Part shown: positions 34,348-43,140 of the stretch, one piece after another
Numbering within the stretch: position 1 is the first letter of the stretch
Layout: each line of letters opens with the position of its first letter
The notes under the pieces: generated by a model
Database searches by the model: none
Told to the model about the DNA's origin: nothing
Seen by the model: the letters and a program-made list of their open reading frames with translations, nothing else
NCBI GenBank assembly: GCA_002428965.1
Contig: DIYI01000016.1
Location: 167,638-231,637 of the forward strand
DNA length: 64,000 nt
Direction: 5' to 3'
Source of the DNA: Jejuia sp. UBA6058
GTDB taxonomy: Bacteria > Bacteroidota > Bacteroidia > Flavobacteriales > Flavobacteriaceae
Translations under genes and position numbers: made by a program

Positions 34348-35772
34348 GTGGAAACCCCAGAAAACGAAATATTTAGAGACTCCATTGCTACGATTACAGA
34401 AGAAGGAAAACGTGCCTGGGTGTATCCTAAAAAACCAAGCGGTAAGTTTTACGAGTATCGTAAATACGTAAGCTATTTTTTGTTGGCGTTTTTATTTTTG
34501 TCGCCCTTTATTAAAGTTGGCGGCAATCAGTTTTTAATGTTCAATGTATTAGAACGTCGTTTTAATATTTTCGGATTTCCATTTTGGCCACAGGACTTTC
34601 ATCTGTTTGTAATTTCGATGATTATTGGTGTGGTGTTTATCACACTATTTACAGTGGCATTCGGACGTATTTTTTGTGGATGGATTTGCCCACAGACCAT
34701 TTTTATGGAAATGGTATTCCGTCGTATTGAGTATTGGATTGAAGGCGATAGAAACAAACAAAGAAAACTAGCCAGACAAAAATGGGATGCCGAAAAAATA
34801 AGAAAGAAAGGGTTAAAGTTTTTCATATTTGCAGTTATTTCATTTTTAATTGCCAATGTATTTTTAGCGTATTTGATAGGAAGCGATACATTGATAAGAT
34901 ATATTTCTGAAGGCCCTTTCAATCACTTAAGTACTTTAATTTCACTATTAATATTTACAGCTGTTTTCTACTTTGTTTTTGCATGGTTTAGAGAGCAAGT
35001 ATGCATCATTGCTTGTCCTTATGGAAGATTGCAAGGTGTGCTATTAGACACCAAATCTATTGTAGTAGCTTACGATCATAAACGTGGTGAAGGTGAAAAC
35101 GGCAGAAAAAAATTCCGTAAAAACGAAGATAGAGCTGAACTAGGACACGGCGACTGTATTGATTGCTTACAATGTGTACACGTTTGCCCCACAGGTATTG
35201 ATATTAGAAACGGCACACAATTGGAGTGTGTAAACTGTACAGCTTGCATTGACGAATGTGACCATATTATGGAAAGCATCAATCTACCGAAAGGCTTAAT
35301 ACGATATGCTAGTGAAGAAAATATTGAGAAAAAAACACCTTTTAGATTAACAGCTAGACTGAAAGGTTATACCGGTGTATTAACCATTTTAGTTGGTGTT
35401 TTAGTAGGCATGCTATTTTTAAGAAATGATGTTGAAGCTAATGTTTTTCGATTACCCGGTCAATTATATGAGCATAAAGAAGGTAATATGATTAGCAATG
35501 TGTACACTTATAAATTAGTGAATAAAACCACCGAAGACATAGAAGACGTAAGCTTTAAAGTAATGTCTCACGAAGGGGAATTAAAGCTGGTATCAACCAG
35601 TGAAGATTTTTTGGTTCCAAGTCAAGGTATTGCTGAGGGTACGTTGTTTATTGAAATAAATAATTCAGACTTATCAGGCGATAGAAATAAAATAAAAATA
35701 GGTGTTTACAAAGGAGATGAATTGATAGAGACCACTACTGCTAACTTTTTGGGACCGAGGAGTTATAGGTAG
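34348..35772 (+). CDS. ccoG: cbb3 oxidase accessory protein CcoG (RdxA/FixG family)
   Basis: This 474-residue membrane protein has about five helices in its first 340 residues. Iron-sulfur/cysteine motifs are CGWICPQ, CIIACPYGR, and the double ferredoxin-like cluster CIDCLQCVHVCPTGID and CVNCTACIDECD. A C-terminal Ig-like FixG domain faces the periplasm. CcoG is thought to act as a cupric reductase in copper delivery to the oxidase. It starts with GTG (34348), the first codon that gives the conserved N-terminus. It sits between ccoP and ccoH. Confidence 0.93.
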   Translation: METPENEIFRDSIATITEEGKRAWVYPKKPSGKFYEYRKYVSYFLLAFLFLSPFIKVGGNQFLMFNVLERRFNIFGFPFWPQDFHLFVISMIIGVVFITLFTVAFGRIFCGWICPQTIFMEMVFRRIEYWIEGDRNKQRKLARQKWDAEKIRKKGLKFFIFAVISFLIANVFLAYLIGSDTLIRYISEGPFNHLSTLISLLIFTAVFYFVFAWFREQVCIIACPYGRLQGVLLDTKSIVVAYDHKRGEGENGRKKFRKNEDRAELGHGDCIDCLQCVHVCPTGIDIRNGTQLECVNCTACIDECDHIMESINLPKGLIRYASEENIEKKTPFRLTARLKGYTGVLTILVGVLVGMLFLRNDVEANVFRLPGQLYEHKEGNMISNVYTYKLVNKTTEDIEDVSFKVMSHEGELKLVSTSEDFLVPSQGIAEGTLFIEINNSDLSGDRNKIKIGVYKGDELIETTTANFLGPRSYR

Positions 35773-35824
35773 GGTTCAGTAGGCAGTCGCAGTTTACAGT
35801 CGCAGTGGTTTGTGAAACGAAAAA

Positions 35825-35967
35825 GGCGGATAGAATTGAAATATTGAATTGAAAATAGCTGGCGGGTTTGCCCGCGTTAGGGATTGCAGAGGAAAGCCCA
35901 CAGCGAAGTTTCTTTAGGACGAAGCGAGGACTTGTAACGGAAAGCCCGACCCGACAGGGGAACGCCA
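35825..35967 (+). repeat. Dispersed repeat family, copy B
   Basis: This is the longest full copy: GGCGGATAG at the left, then GGCGGGTTTGCCCGC, CGTTAGGGATTG, CAGCGAAGTTTC, AGGACGAAGCGAGGACTTG and finally AAAGCCCGACCCGACAGGGG-AACGCC. It lies in the 313-bp gap between ccoG and ccoH, which otherwise holds only a short direct repeat (CAGTCGCAGT twice, 35783-35805) and a nested palindrome at 36024-36067. I see no gene in this gap. Confidence 0.75.
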
Positions 35968-36023
35968 AAATAATTAGTTTACAATTGACAATAGAATTAA
36001 ACAGTAAAAAATAAAATTATGAG

Positions 36024-36067
36024 ATCCTGAAATACTGAAATAAATTCAGCACAGGTAAGTTCAGGAT
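36024..36067 (+). repeat. Nested palindrome upstream of ccoH
   Basis: The outer arms are ATCCTGAA (36024-36031) and TTCAGGAT (36060-36067). The inner arms are CTGAA (36035-36039) and TTCAG (36045-36049). It ends 18 bp before the ccoH start. It resembles the dispersed CTGAA...TTCAG hairpins frequent in this family of bacteria. The function is unknown. Confidence 0.5.
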
Positions 36068-36085
36068 AACCAAAAAGAAGATATT

Positions 36086-36532
36086 ATGAGAATTAGTTGG
36101 GGAACAGGTATAGTTTTAGCGTTTATAGGCTTTATAGCCTTTATTATGTACTTTATTATTACGATGAATGTAAATGATAATTATGACCATGATTTGGTTA
36201 GCGAAGATTATTACGGCGAGGAGTTGAAATATCAAAATGATATTAACAAGCTAAAAAATGCCAAAACCCTTAAAACGAATATTAGTTATAAAACATCAGC
36301 CGAGGGGTTGATTATTAATTTTCCTGAAGATATTAACTATAAAGATATTACCGGAAAAATGTTCCTATACAGGCCATCTAACAAACAACTAGACTTTGAA
36401 TCTGCTATTTCATTGTCTAATTCTTATTTGCTCATACCTGACTCCCGTTTGGTAGATGGCCGTTGGAACATTAAAATAGATTGGCAATATAACGGAAAAT
36501 CTTATTTATTTAAAGAATCTATAGTGTACTAG
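36086..36532 (+). CDS. ccoH: FixH/CcoH family protein
   Basis: This 148-residue protein has one N-terminal membrane helix (GIVLAFIGFIAFIMYFIIT) and a periplasmic domain with DHDLVSEDYYGEELKYQNDINK, the conserved FixH motif, then a beta-sandwich region. CcoH assists assembly and stability of the cbb3 complex. It is followed 1 bp later by the TauE/SafE-type gene, so the two are cotranscribed. Confidence 0.88.
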   Translation: MRISWGTGIVLAFIGFIAFIMYFIITMNVNDNYDHDLVSEDYYGEELKYQNDINKLKNAKTLKTNISYKTSAEGLIINFPEDINYKDITGKMFLYRPSNKQLDFESAISLSNSYLLIPDSRLVDGRWNIKIDWQYNGKSYLFKESIVY

Positions 36533-36533
36533 C

Positions 36534-37235
36534 ATGCTGTGGTCTGCGTTCATATTGGGTATTCTGGGTAGTTTTCACTGCGTGGGCATGTGCGGACCTA
36601 TTGCGTTTATGCTCCCTGTGGACAGATCTAATACACTTAAAAAAGTTTCTCAAATTTCTATTTATCATATCGGCAGACTTTTAGCCTACAGCCTCATTGG
36701 GTTAGTATTTGGACTTGTGGGCAAGAGTCTGTCTATTTTTGGTTTCCAGCAGCAACTATCAATCATTATAGGTATTTTAATGATTTTGTTTGTTGTTATT
36801 CCACAGAAAACATTAAATAAATACAGCTTTTCTAAGCCCATTTACAAGGTTATTTCTAGTATAAAATCTTCCCTTGGAAAAGCCTTGAAGAAAAAAACGA
36901 TGGACACCTTTTTAACCATTGGTTTTTTAAATGGCTTTTTGCCATGTGGTTTGGTATATATGGCAGTATTTGCGGCATTAAGTTATGGTAGCGCGGTAAA
37001 CGGTAGTCTGTATATGACAACTTTTGGTTTAGGTACTATTCCGCTCATGACCTCAGCTATTTATTTTAGTCAGTTTTTAAAAGGTAAAACTAGGCAGCGC
37101 ATTCAAAACCTAATTCCTGTGTTTGTTATTGTTATTGGTGGCCTATTTATTCTCCGTGGTTTAGGCTTGGGCATACCTTACCTCTCTCCTGCTCCTGTAT
37201 ACGAGTTGGCTTCCAGTAGTATCAATTGTCATTAA
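36534..37235 (+). CDS. TauE/SafE-type membrane protein of the cbb3 cluster
   Basis: This 233-residue inner-membrane protein has about six helices. The first carries the pattern GILGSFHCVGMCGPIAFM with Cys residues, and the later pair GFLNGFLPCGLVYMAVFAALSYG repeats the Pro-Cys motif. This is the TauE/SafE-like (DsbD-like) group found at the end of Bacteroidota and Proteobacteria cco operons, thought to assist copper or thiol handling during oxidase assembly. Annotation as a sulfite exporter would be misleading given the context. Confidence 0.8.
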   Translation: MLWSAFILGILGSFHCVGMCGPIAFMLPVDRSNTLKKVSQISIYHIGRLLAYSLIGLVFGLVGKSLSIFGFQQQLSIIIGILMILFVVIPQKTLNKYSFSKPIYKVISSIKSSLGKALKKKTMDTFLTIGFLNGFLPCGLVYMAVFAALSYGSAVNGSLYMTTFGLGTIPLMTSAIYFSQFLKGKTRQRIQNLIPVFVIVIGGLFILRGLGLGIPYLSPAPVYELASSSINCH

Positions 37236-37250
37236 TATTTGGGGGTTCCT

Positions 37251-37396
37251 CTACACTTCGACTGCGCTCAGTGACCATCGGGTCGGGCTTTACGCTATAT
37301 CTTTTTTATTTGTTCTCGATACATCGCGCCTGTGTCGCAACACTCGAACTGACATAAAAAAGGATGCCACTACAATCCCTAACCCAGGTATCCGCC
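37251..37396 (-). repeat. Dispersed repeat family, copy D, in the gap after the cbb3 cluster
   Basis: On the minus strand: GGCGGATACCTGGGTTAGGG-ATTG, GGCATCCTTTTTTATG, CGCGATGTATCGAGAAC, AAAGCCCGACCCGATGG, then a nested CACTGAGCGCAGTCGAAGTG palindrome. It lies just after the last cco gene. The rest of the 335-bp gap (37397-37570) is A+T-rich and contains the promoter of the next gene. I see no other feature there. Confidence 0.7.
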
Positions 37397-37544
37397 TAAG
37401 CAATTTTTCACATCTCTCAAGGGTTAATTTGCCACCACTCTATTTAACATTAATTTATGATTTGTTGATTAATACATAAATTTTGTTTATGAATAATATT
37501 AGTTAATTCAATAGTTTTATTCTCATAAATAATAGTATTGCTAT

Positions 37545-37552
37545 TATATTTG
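37545..37552 (+). promoter_or_regulatory. -7 box of the tetR-ABC-HlyD-TolC operon
   Basis: TATATTTG at 37545-37552 is a perfect TAnnTTTG match 18 bp before the ATG at 37571. It also shows that the longer ORF starting at 37538 cannot be the true start. A short inverted repeat AATAG/CTATT (37531-37545) overlaps it and could be an operator. Confidence 0.6.
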
Positions 37553-37570
37553 CGAACAAATTTATTGATT

Positions 37571-38242
37571 ATGGATTCATTACTTTCAAATTTAAAGATT
37601 GTTGTGCCCGAAAAGATCTATGTAAAAGATCCTGAGTCCTCCGATTTAGGGAAACGTATCGTAGAGCACAGTATCATCTTAATTGATGATATAGGGTTTG
37701 ATAGTTTTACTTTCAAAAAACTAGGAACCAAAATAGGTTCTAACGAAAGTTCAATTTACCGTTATTTTGAAAGTAAGCATAAACTTTTGCTTTATCTCTC
37801 CTCATGGTACTGGGCTTGGATCGAATACCAATTAGTAATAGAAACTCACAATTTAGCCCCTGTTGACAAGCTTCAAAAGGCTATAGAGGTTGTTACAAGA
37901 CCAAGAAAGGAAGATATCAATTTCTCGCATGTTAATGAGGTTTTGTTAAACCGTATTATGGTAAATGAAAATTCTAAATCCTTTCTTACCAAAGAAGTAG
38001 ATCAAGAAAACAAGGAGGGTTACTTTGTAATTTACAAACGTATTGTACGTCGTTTAAGTGATATGGTAAAAGCAATAGACGCTGCCTATAAATTTCCTTC
38101 AAGTTTAGCAAGCACAGTACTTGACGGCAGCTTACATCAATATTTTTTAAGAGATCATTTTACATCAATTACCGATTGTAGCGAAGGTCTTTCCCCAACA
38201 GATTTTATGAAAAACTTAGTCCTTAGCACCCTGAAACACTAA
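37571..38242 (+). CDS. TetR-family regulator of the export operon
   Basis: The regulator has about 223 residues. The start at 37571 (MDSLLSNLKIVVPEK) is set by the -7 box at 37545-37552. The TetR HTH is GFDSFTFKKLGTKIGSNESSIYRYFESKHKLL, in the first third. The C-terminal ligand domain is helical. It is 2 bp upstream of the ABC transporter gene, so it probably controls its own operon in response to an exported compound. Ligand unknown. Confidence 0.85.
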   Translation: MDSLLSNLKIVVPEKIYVKDPESSDLGKRIVEHSIILIDDIGFDSFTFKKLGTKIGSNESSIYRYFESKHKLLLYLSSWYWAWIEYQLVIETHNLAPVDKLQKAIEVVTRPRKEDINFSHVNEVLLNRIMVNENSKSFLTKEVDQENKEGYFVIYKRIVRRLSDMVKAIDAAYKFPSSLASTVLDGSLHQYFLRDHFTSITDCSEGLSPTDFMKNLVLSTLKH

Positions 38243-38244
38243 TT

Positions 38245-39903
38245 ATGGAACAACTTAAAATGACCCCTTGGAGACGTTTATTAGGACTGCTTCAATTAGA
38301 AAAAAGAGACATCCTACAAGTATTTTACTATGCTATTTTTACAGGGGTGGTGGCACTGTCCTTACCTCTAGGCATACAAGCTATTATTAATCTTATTCAA
38401 GGCGCACAAATATCCACCTCTTGGGTAATTTTGGTAATTATTGTTACGCTTGGTGTAGCGTTTCAAGGCTCATTGCAATTGATGCAATTAAGAATTATTG
38501 AAACCATTCAGCAACGTATTTTTATGCGTTCGTCTTTTGAATTGGCATACAGATTCCCAAAAATTAAAATGTCAGAATTACGTAACTATTACCCACCAGA
38601 ATTGGCTAATAGATTTTTTGATACGCTTACCATTCAAAAAAGTTTATCCAAAATATTGATAGATGTACCAACGGCTGTATTGCAGATTTTATTTGCCTTA
38701 ATCTTGTTGGCCTTCTATCATCCATTTTTTATCATTTTTGGTTTGCTACTGCTCATGCTCATCTTTATTGTTTTCAAATTTACGGCAGTTAGAGGTTTGG
38801 AAACCAGTCTAAAAGAATCTAAAAACAAGTATAAAGTTGCGCATTGGATACAAGAAATTGCACGATCTGTCATCAGCTTTAAGCTCTCTGGACGCACAAG
38901 TTTAGGTGTTAATAAAAATGATGAACTAGTAAGCGGTTATTTGAAGGCCAGAGAAAGTCATTTCCGTGTGCTGATATTGCAATTCATCCAAATGATAAGT
39001 TTTAAGGTAGTAGTAACCGCTAGCTTATTATTTATTGGTGGTGCCCTGGTTTTAAATCAGGAGATGAATATTGGTCAGTTTGTTGCTGCCGAAATTATTA
39101 TCCTTTTAGTCATTGCTTCAGTAGAAAAACTAATTCTCGGGTTAGAATCTTTCTATGATACCTTAACATCTCTAGAAAAAATAGGTCAAATTGTAGATAA
39201 AGATCTTGAAAGTCAAACCGGAGAACAAGTGCAACTAAGTAAAGGCTTATCTATAGAGCTAGAAAATGTTTCGTACGGTGTAAATAACAGAGATAAGCAT
39301 ATTTTAAGAGACATATCGTTTCTAGTAAACACCAAAAGTAGAACATTAATAAAAGGAGAAAGTGGTTCTGGTAAATCTACTTTATTACGCTTACTTTCTG
39401 GTGTTATTGAACCTACCTCTGGTACGGTATACGTTAATGATATGTCCATAAATAGCTTGCATCTTAATTTTTTCAGATCGCAACTAGGATTATCATTATC
39501 GGACGAAACACCGTTTGAAGGTACGATAAGAGATAACTTAACTTTCTCAAATAAAGAGATATCAGACGAAAACATTCATGAAATTCTAGAAGTTGTCGGA
39601 CTTAAAAATTTCCTAAAAGAGCAACCTGATGGCTTAAACACCATTCTTTACCCCGACGGAAAACAACTTTCATATACGCTATCTAAAAAATTAGTATTGG
39701 CTAGGGCAATATTAAAGTCACCCAAAATATTAATTCTTGAAGATGCATTAGACCGCTTTAACAAATCTGAAACAGAGGCGATAATCGATTATTTGACAGA
39801 TGTAAATAAACCGTGGGGTCTTGTTGTAGTAAGTAGTAGTAATGCCTGGGTAACAAAATGTTCTAATATCATTACTCTAGAAAAAGGTTCTATTAAAAAT
39901 TAA
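38245..39903 (+). CDS. ABC exporter (membrane and ATPase domains) with degenerate ATPase motifs
   Basis: The protein has 552 residues. An N-terminal type I exporter membrane domain has about five to six helices (residues 20-310), followed by a nucleotide-binding domain. Walker A is intact (GESGSGKST from residue 371). The signature LSGGQ is replaced by YTLSKK (about 477-482), Walker B reads ILILEDALD with the D-E order reversed, the Q-loop Gln is missing (SLSDETPF), and the H-loop His is absent (VVVSSSNAW). ATP binding is plausible, but hydrolysis by the usual mechanism is doubtful. It is encoded with HlyD and TolC partners, so export across both membranes is expected. Confidence 0.85.
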   Translation: MEQLKMTPWRRLLGLLQLEKRDILQVFYYAIFTGVVALSLPLGIQAIINLIQGAQISTSWVILVIIVTLGVAFQGSLQLMQLRIIETIQQRIFMRSSFELAYRFPKIKMSELRNYYPPELANRFFDTLTIQKSLSKILIDVPTAVLQILFALILLAFYHPFFIIFGLLLLMLIFIVFKFTAVRGLETSLKESKNKYKVAHWIQEIARSVISFKLSGRTSLGVNKNDELVSGYLKARESHFRVLILQFIQMISFKVVVTASLLFIGGALVLNQEMNIGQFVAAEIIILLVIASVEKLILGLESFYDTLTSLEKIGQIVDKDLESQTGEQVQLSKGLSIELENVSYGVNNRDKHILRDISFLVNTKSRTLIKGESGSGKSTLLRLLSGVIEPTSGTVYVNDMSINSLHLNFFRSQLGLSLSDETPFEGTIRDNLTFSNKEISDENIHEILEVVGLKNFLKEQPDGLNTILYPDGKQLSYTLSKKLVLARAILKSPKILILEDALDRFNKSETEAIIDYLTDVNKPWGLVVVSSSNAWVTKCSNIITLEKGSIKN

Positions 39904-39914
39904 AAACCTAAGTT

Positions 39915-41270
39915 ATGCTTAATATCACCCATAATAAATTGAATAAAACCATCGACTTAGGAAAGTATAAGTCTGGTAAAGAAATAATGAATAAAAAGTA
40001 CTACTCGTACTTTAACAGATTCCTTTTAGGAGCAGCAATATTAATACTGATTGTGCTGTTTTTGCCATGGACGCAGAATATTTCTGGTGATGGTTTGGTA
40101 ACTACTCTTAAACCAAATCAACGTCCGCAAACTATTCAATCTCAAATCCCAGGGCGTATTGAAGAATGGTATGTAAAAGAGGGCGACTATGTGGAAGAAG
40201 GACAGCCTATTTTAAGAATCTCTGAAGTAAAAAGCGACTATTTTGATGATAGATTGGTAGAACGAACCAATCAACAAATTCAAGCTAAATCTTCATCTGT
40301 AGAAGCATATGGTGGAAAAGTAGAAGCCTTAAAACGTCAAATTGCTGCTTTAGAAAATGAAAGAAATCTAAAACTAAAACAAGCCAACAACAAGTTGTTG
40401 CAGTCAAAATTAAAAGTAAGAAGTGATAGTATTGATTTAGAAGCTGCAAAAACTAATCTGAAAATTGCAGAGACTAGGTTTGAACGTGAACAGACATTAC
40501 AAGATGAAGGTTTAGCGGCAATAAAAGATCTGGAAGAAAAACGTTTAAAACTTCAGGAAACGCAGGCAAAACTTATTTCTCAAGAAAATAAGTATTTAGC
40601 AAGCCAAAATGAAGTGATTAATGCAGAAATTGAATTGTCTCGCACAAGTGCTTCTTATGCCGATAAAATTTCTAAGGCACAAAGTGATATGTTTACTGCC
40701 ACTTCTAGTCAATTAGACACGCAAGCGCAAGTTACCAAACTGGAAAACACATACACCAATTATAAAAGACGTAATAGCTTACTTGTAGTTACAGCACCAC
40801 AAAGTGGATTTATTAACAAAGCCCTTGTTGGTGGCGTAGGTGTAACATTTAAAGAAGGACAAGAATTAGTTGGAATAATGCCAGCCCAAATTGATTTGGC
40901 AGTTGAAACATTTGTGAGACCAATTGATTTGCCTTTATTACATGTCGGGGAGAAAGTGCGTGTACAATTTGATGGTTGGCCCGCCATTGTGTTTAGTGGT
41001 TGGCCTAATGTAAGTTACGGAACTTACGGCGCAAAAGTAGTGGCCATAGAGCGTTTTATTAGCGATAACGGGAAGTATAGAATTTTATTAGCACCAGACG
41101 AAGAAGACCATGAGTGGCCAGAAGCCATTCGCGCAGGTTCGGGTGCAAAAACTATCGCGTTATTGGATGACGTACCCATTTGGTTCGAACTTTGGAGGCA
41201 AATAAATAGCTTCCCTCCTAACTATTACCAACCACAAGGCAATAAGGCAGCTTCTAAAAAAGACAAATAA
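39915..41270 (+). CDS. HlyD-family membrane fusion protein
   Basis: This periplasmic adaptor has 451 residues. One membrane helix lies near residues 35-52. The biotinyl-lipoyl half-motif is TIQSQIPGRIEEWYVKEGDY, a long alpha-hairpin spans about 110-270 with heptad character, and a second lipoyl half and a beta-barrel domain follow (VTAPQSGFINKALVGG). It connects the ABC exporter to the TolC channel. It is 11 bp from the ABC gene, and its stop overlaps the TolC start by one base (TAATG). Confidence 0.9.
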   Translation: MLNITHNKLNKTIDLGKYKSGKEIMNKKYYSYFNRFLLGAAILILIVLFLPWTQNISGDGLVTTLKPNQRPQTIQSQIPGRIEEWYVKEGDYVEEGQPILRISEVKSDYFDDRLVERTNQQIQAKSSSVEAYGGKVEALKRQIAALENERNLKLKQANNKLLQSKLKVRSDSIDLEAAKTNLKIAETRFEREQTLQDEGLAAIKDLEEKRLKLQETQAKLISQENKYLASQNEVINAEIELSRTSASYADKISKAQSDMFTATSSQLDTQAQVTKLENTYTNYKRRNSLLVVTAPQSGFINKALVGGVGVTFKEGQELVGIMPAQIDLAVETFVRPIDLPLLHVGEKVRVQFDGWPAIVFSGWPNVSYGTYGAKVVAIERFISDNGKYRILLAPDEEDHEWPEAIRAGSGAKTIALLDDVPIWFELWRQINSFPPNYYQPQGNKAASKKDK

Positions 41271-42676
41271 TGAGACTAGTATTGTTCATTTTACTTTTGG
41301 GCTTTCAAAGTGTGCTTTCGGCTCAAGATAGTACCGCCGTCATCTCACTTTCAGAGTATTTGGGTTATGTAAAATCGTATCACCCCATTGTAAAACAAGC
41401 CAATTTGGTGATTAACGAAAGTGAAGCCAAATTATTAAAAGCACGTGGTGCTTTCGACCCCAAACTGGAAGTAGATTACGATAGAAAAAAGTTTAAAAAC
41501 ACAGAGTATTTCGATCGGTTAAATGCCACTTTTAAAATACCCACATGGTTTGGTATAGAATTTAAAGGAAATTTTGAAGAAAACTCGGGAGACTTTTTGA
41601 ATCCAGAAGGTTTTCTACCCGATGATGGTTTGTATAGTGCTGGTGTTTCAATACCAGTAGCACGTGGATTACTAACGAATAAACGTATGGCAATGTTAAG
41701 GCAATCGCGTTTATATGTACAGCAAGCTCAGGCCGATAGACAGTTGCTTGTCAACAACATTCTTTATGAAGCCACAGTAACGTATTTTAACTGGTTGAGG
41801 CGTTATAACGAAAAACGGGTGTATGAAGATTTTTTAGATAATGCTGCTATACGCTTTAACGGTATTGTGAAGAGTTATGAAGTTGGTGACAAACCTGCTA
41901 TTGACACACTCGAAGCTAGAATTACGTTGAATAACAGACGTTTAAACCTTGAAAAGTCTCGTATCAAGTTTGTTAAAGCATCATTAGAATTATCTAACTT
42001 TTTATGGTTGAATGACAATACGCCCATTGAGATACGGGATAACGTGATTCCTGATATTCTAACTTTTGAAAATATTGACGAAACCCTGAACACATCAGGA
42101 TTGGATATTGAAAGTTTTGATATTGAAAGTCATCCCAAAATGCAGTCGTTAGATTTTAAAATACGTAGTTTAGGAATAGAACGGCGCTTAAAACGGAATA
42201 ACTTGTTGCCACAAATTGATTTACAGTACAACTTTTTATCTGAAACGCCAGATATAGCAAGATCTTTTAGTACCTCAGCCTATAAAAGTGGATTAAACGT
42301 GTATTTTCCGTTATTCTTAAGAAAGGAACGTGGTGATTTAAAACTGGCAAGTATCAAATTGCAAGACACAAAGTTTGAAGTTCAAAATACCAGAGTAAGT
42401 TTGGTCAATAAAATTGATGCTATTACACAAGAGTTAGATTCTTACTTAGTACAAAATGATTTTACAGGTACCATTGTTGAAGACTACACAAAACTACTAT
42501 CTGCAGAAGAACGGAAATTTTTCTTGGGATCTAGTTCCTTATTTCTAGTAAACTCTCGTGAATCTAAATTAATTGAAGCAAAAATAAAAGCCATCGAAAT
42601 TGAAAACGATTTCTTAAAAACCAAGGCCAACTTATTTAATGTTTTGGCTATAAATGATATTGAAGCTACGCCATAA
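41270..42676 (+). CDS. TolC-family outer-membrane channel
   Basis: This 468-residue protein has a signal peptide (to about LSAQ, residue 19), then two TolC repeats with long coiled helices (QADRQLLVNNILYEATVTYFNW; RLNLEKSRIKFVKASLELSN) and beta-strand segments forming the outer-membrane barrel. It is the last gene of the tetR-ABC-HlyD-TolC operon, completing a tripartite export channel. It converges with the HxlR gene with a 3-bp gap and no visible terminator between them. Confidence 0.9.
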   Translation: MRLVLFILLLGFQSVLSAQDSTAVISLSEYLGYVKSYHPIVKQANLVINESEAKLLKARGAFDPKLEVDYDRKKFKNTEYFDRLNATFKIPTWFGIEFKGNFEENSGDFLNPEGFLPDDGLYSAGVSIPVARGLLTNKRMAMLRQSRLYVQQAQADRQLLVNNILYEATVTYFNWLRRYNEKRVYEDFLDNAAIRFNGIVKSYEVGDKPAIDTLEARITLNNRRLNLEKSRIKFVKASLELSNFLWLNDNTPIEIRDNVIPDILTFENIDETLNTSGLDIESFDIESHPKMQSLDFKIRSLGIERRLKRNNLLPQIDLQYNFLSETPDIARSFSTSAYKSGLNVYFPLFLRKERGDLKLASIKLQDTKFEVQNTRVSLVNKIDAITQELDSYLVQNDFTGTIVEDYTKLLSAEERKFFLGSSSLFLVNSRESKLIEAKIKAIEIENDFLKTKANLFNVLAINDIEATP

Positions 42677-42679
42677 GTT

Positions 42680-43030
42680 CTAGTTATCTGATATGTCATC
42701 TTCAGCCATGAGCTCAAAACCATAATTACGTAAAGATGTGATAATGGGAATACAGCGTTCGCCACGTTTGGTAATGCTGTATTCTACACGAACGGGTACT
42801 TCGGGGATGATATTTTTTGATACAAAACCATCATTCACCAATTCATTTAGGTTTTTGCTCAACATTCTATCCGAAATATGAGTGATACTCTTTTTTAGTT
42901 CTGAATAACGCCAAACCTTATCTTTTAAACGCCATAAAATTGGCATTTTATATGTCCCTCCTATTTTGGCCATGACATATTCCACCGGTGTATAATACTT
43001 CTTATTGTTTTTAAGAAATTCTGGCATCAC
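42680..43030 (-). CDS. HxlR-family transcriptional regulator
   Basis: This 116-residue winged-helix protein carries YTPVEYVMAKIGGTYKMPIL, WRYSELKKSITHISDRMLSKNL and VPVRVEYSITKRGERCIPII, all typical of HxlR. The redox cysteine often found just before PVEY in this family is replaced by Thr. It is divergent from the DJ-1-like gene with 110 bp between, and probably regulates it and the following NADP-binding protein gene. A minus-strand TATATTTG -7 box lies at 43053-43060. Confidence 0.85.
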   Translation of the reverse strand: MMPEFLKNNKKYYTPVEYVMAKIGGTYKMPILWRLKDKVWRYSELKKSITHISDRMLSKNLNELVNDGFVSKNIIPEVPVRVEYSITKRGERCIPIITSLRNYGFELMAEDDISDN

Positions 43031-43052
43031 TTACATTTTTGTTAGTTACTTA

Positions 43053-43098
43053 CAAATATAGCAATTTGTCGTACCAATTATTTTCTGAAATAGCTTTG
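43053..43098. promoter_or_regulatory. Divergent promoters of hxlR and the DJ-1-like gene
   Basis: The minus-strand box TATATTTG is at 43053-43060, for hxlR. The plus-strand box TAGCTTTG is at 43091-43098, for the DJ-1-like gene, 43 bp ahead of its start. The 30 bp between them are the expected place for an HxlR operator. Confidence 0.5.
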
Positions 43099-43140
43099 TA
43101 ACAAGAGTTATAAAAACAGATAATCAAAAAGTATAAAGCT

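Noticed and set aside
37538..37570. Upstream start for the TetR regulator
   Set aside because: It would place the start codon before the TATATTTG -7 box at 37545-37552; the ATG at 37571 follows the promoter and gives a normal TetR N-terminus.
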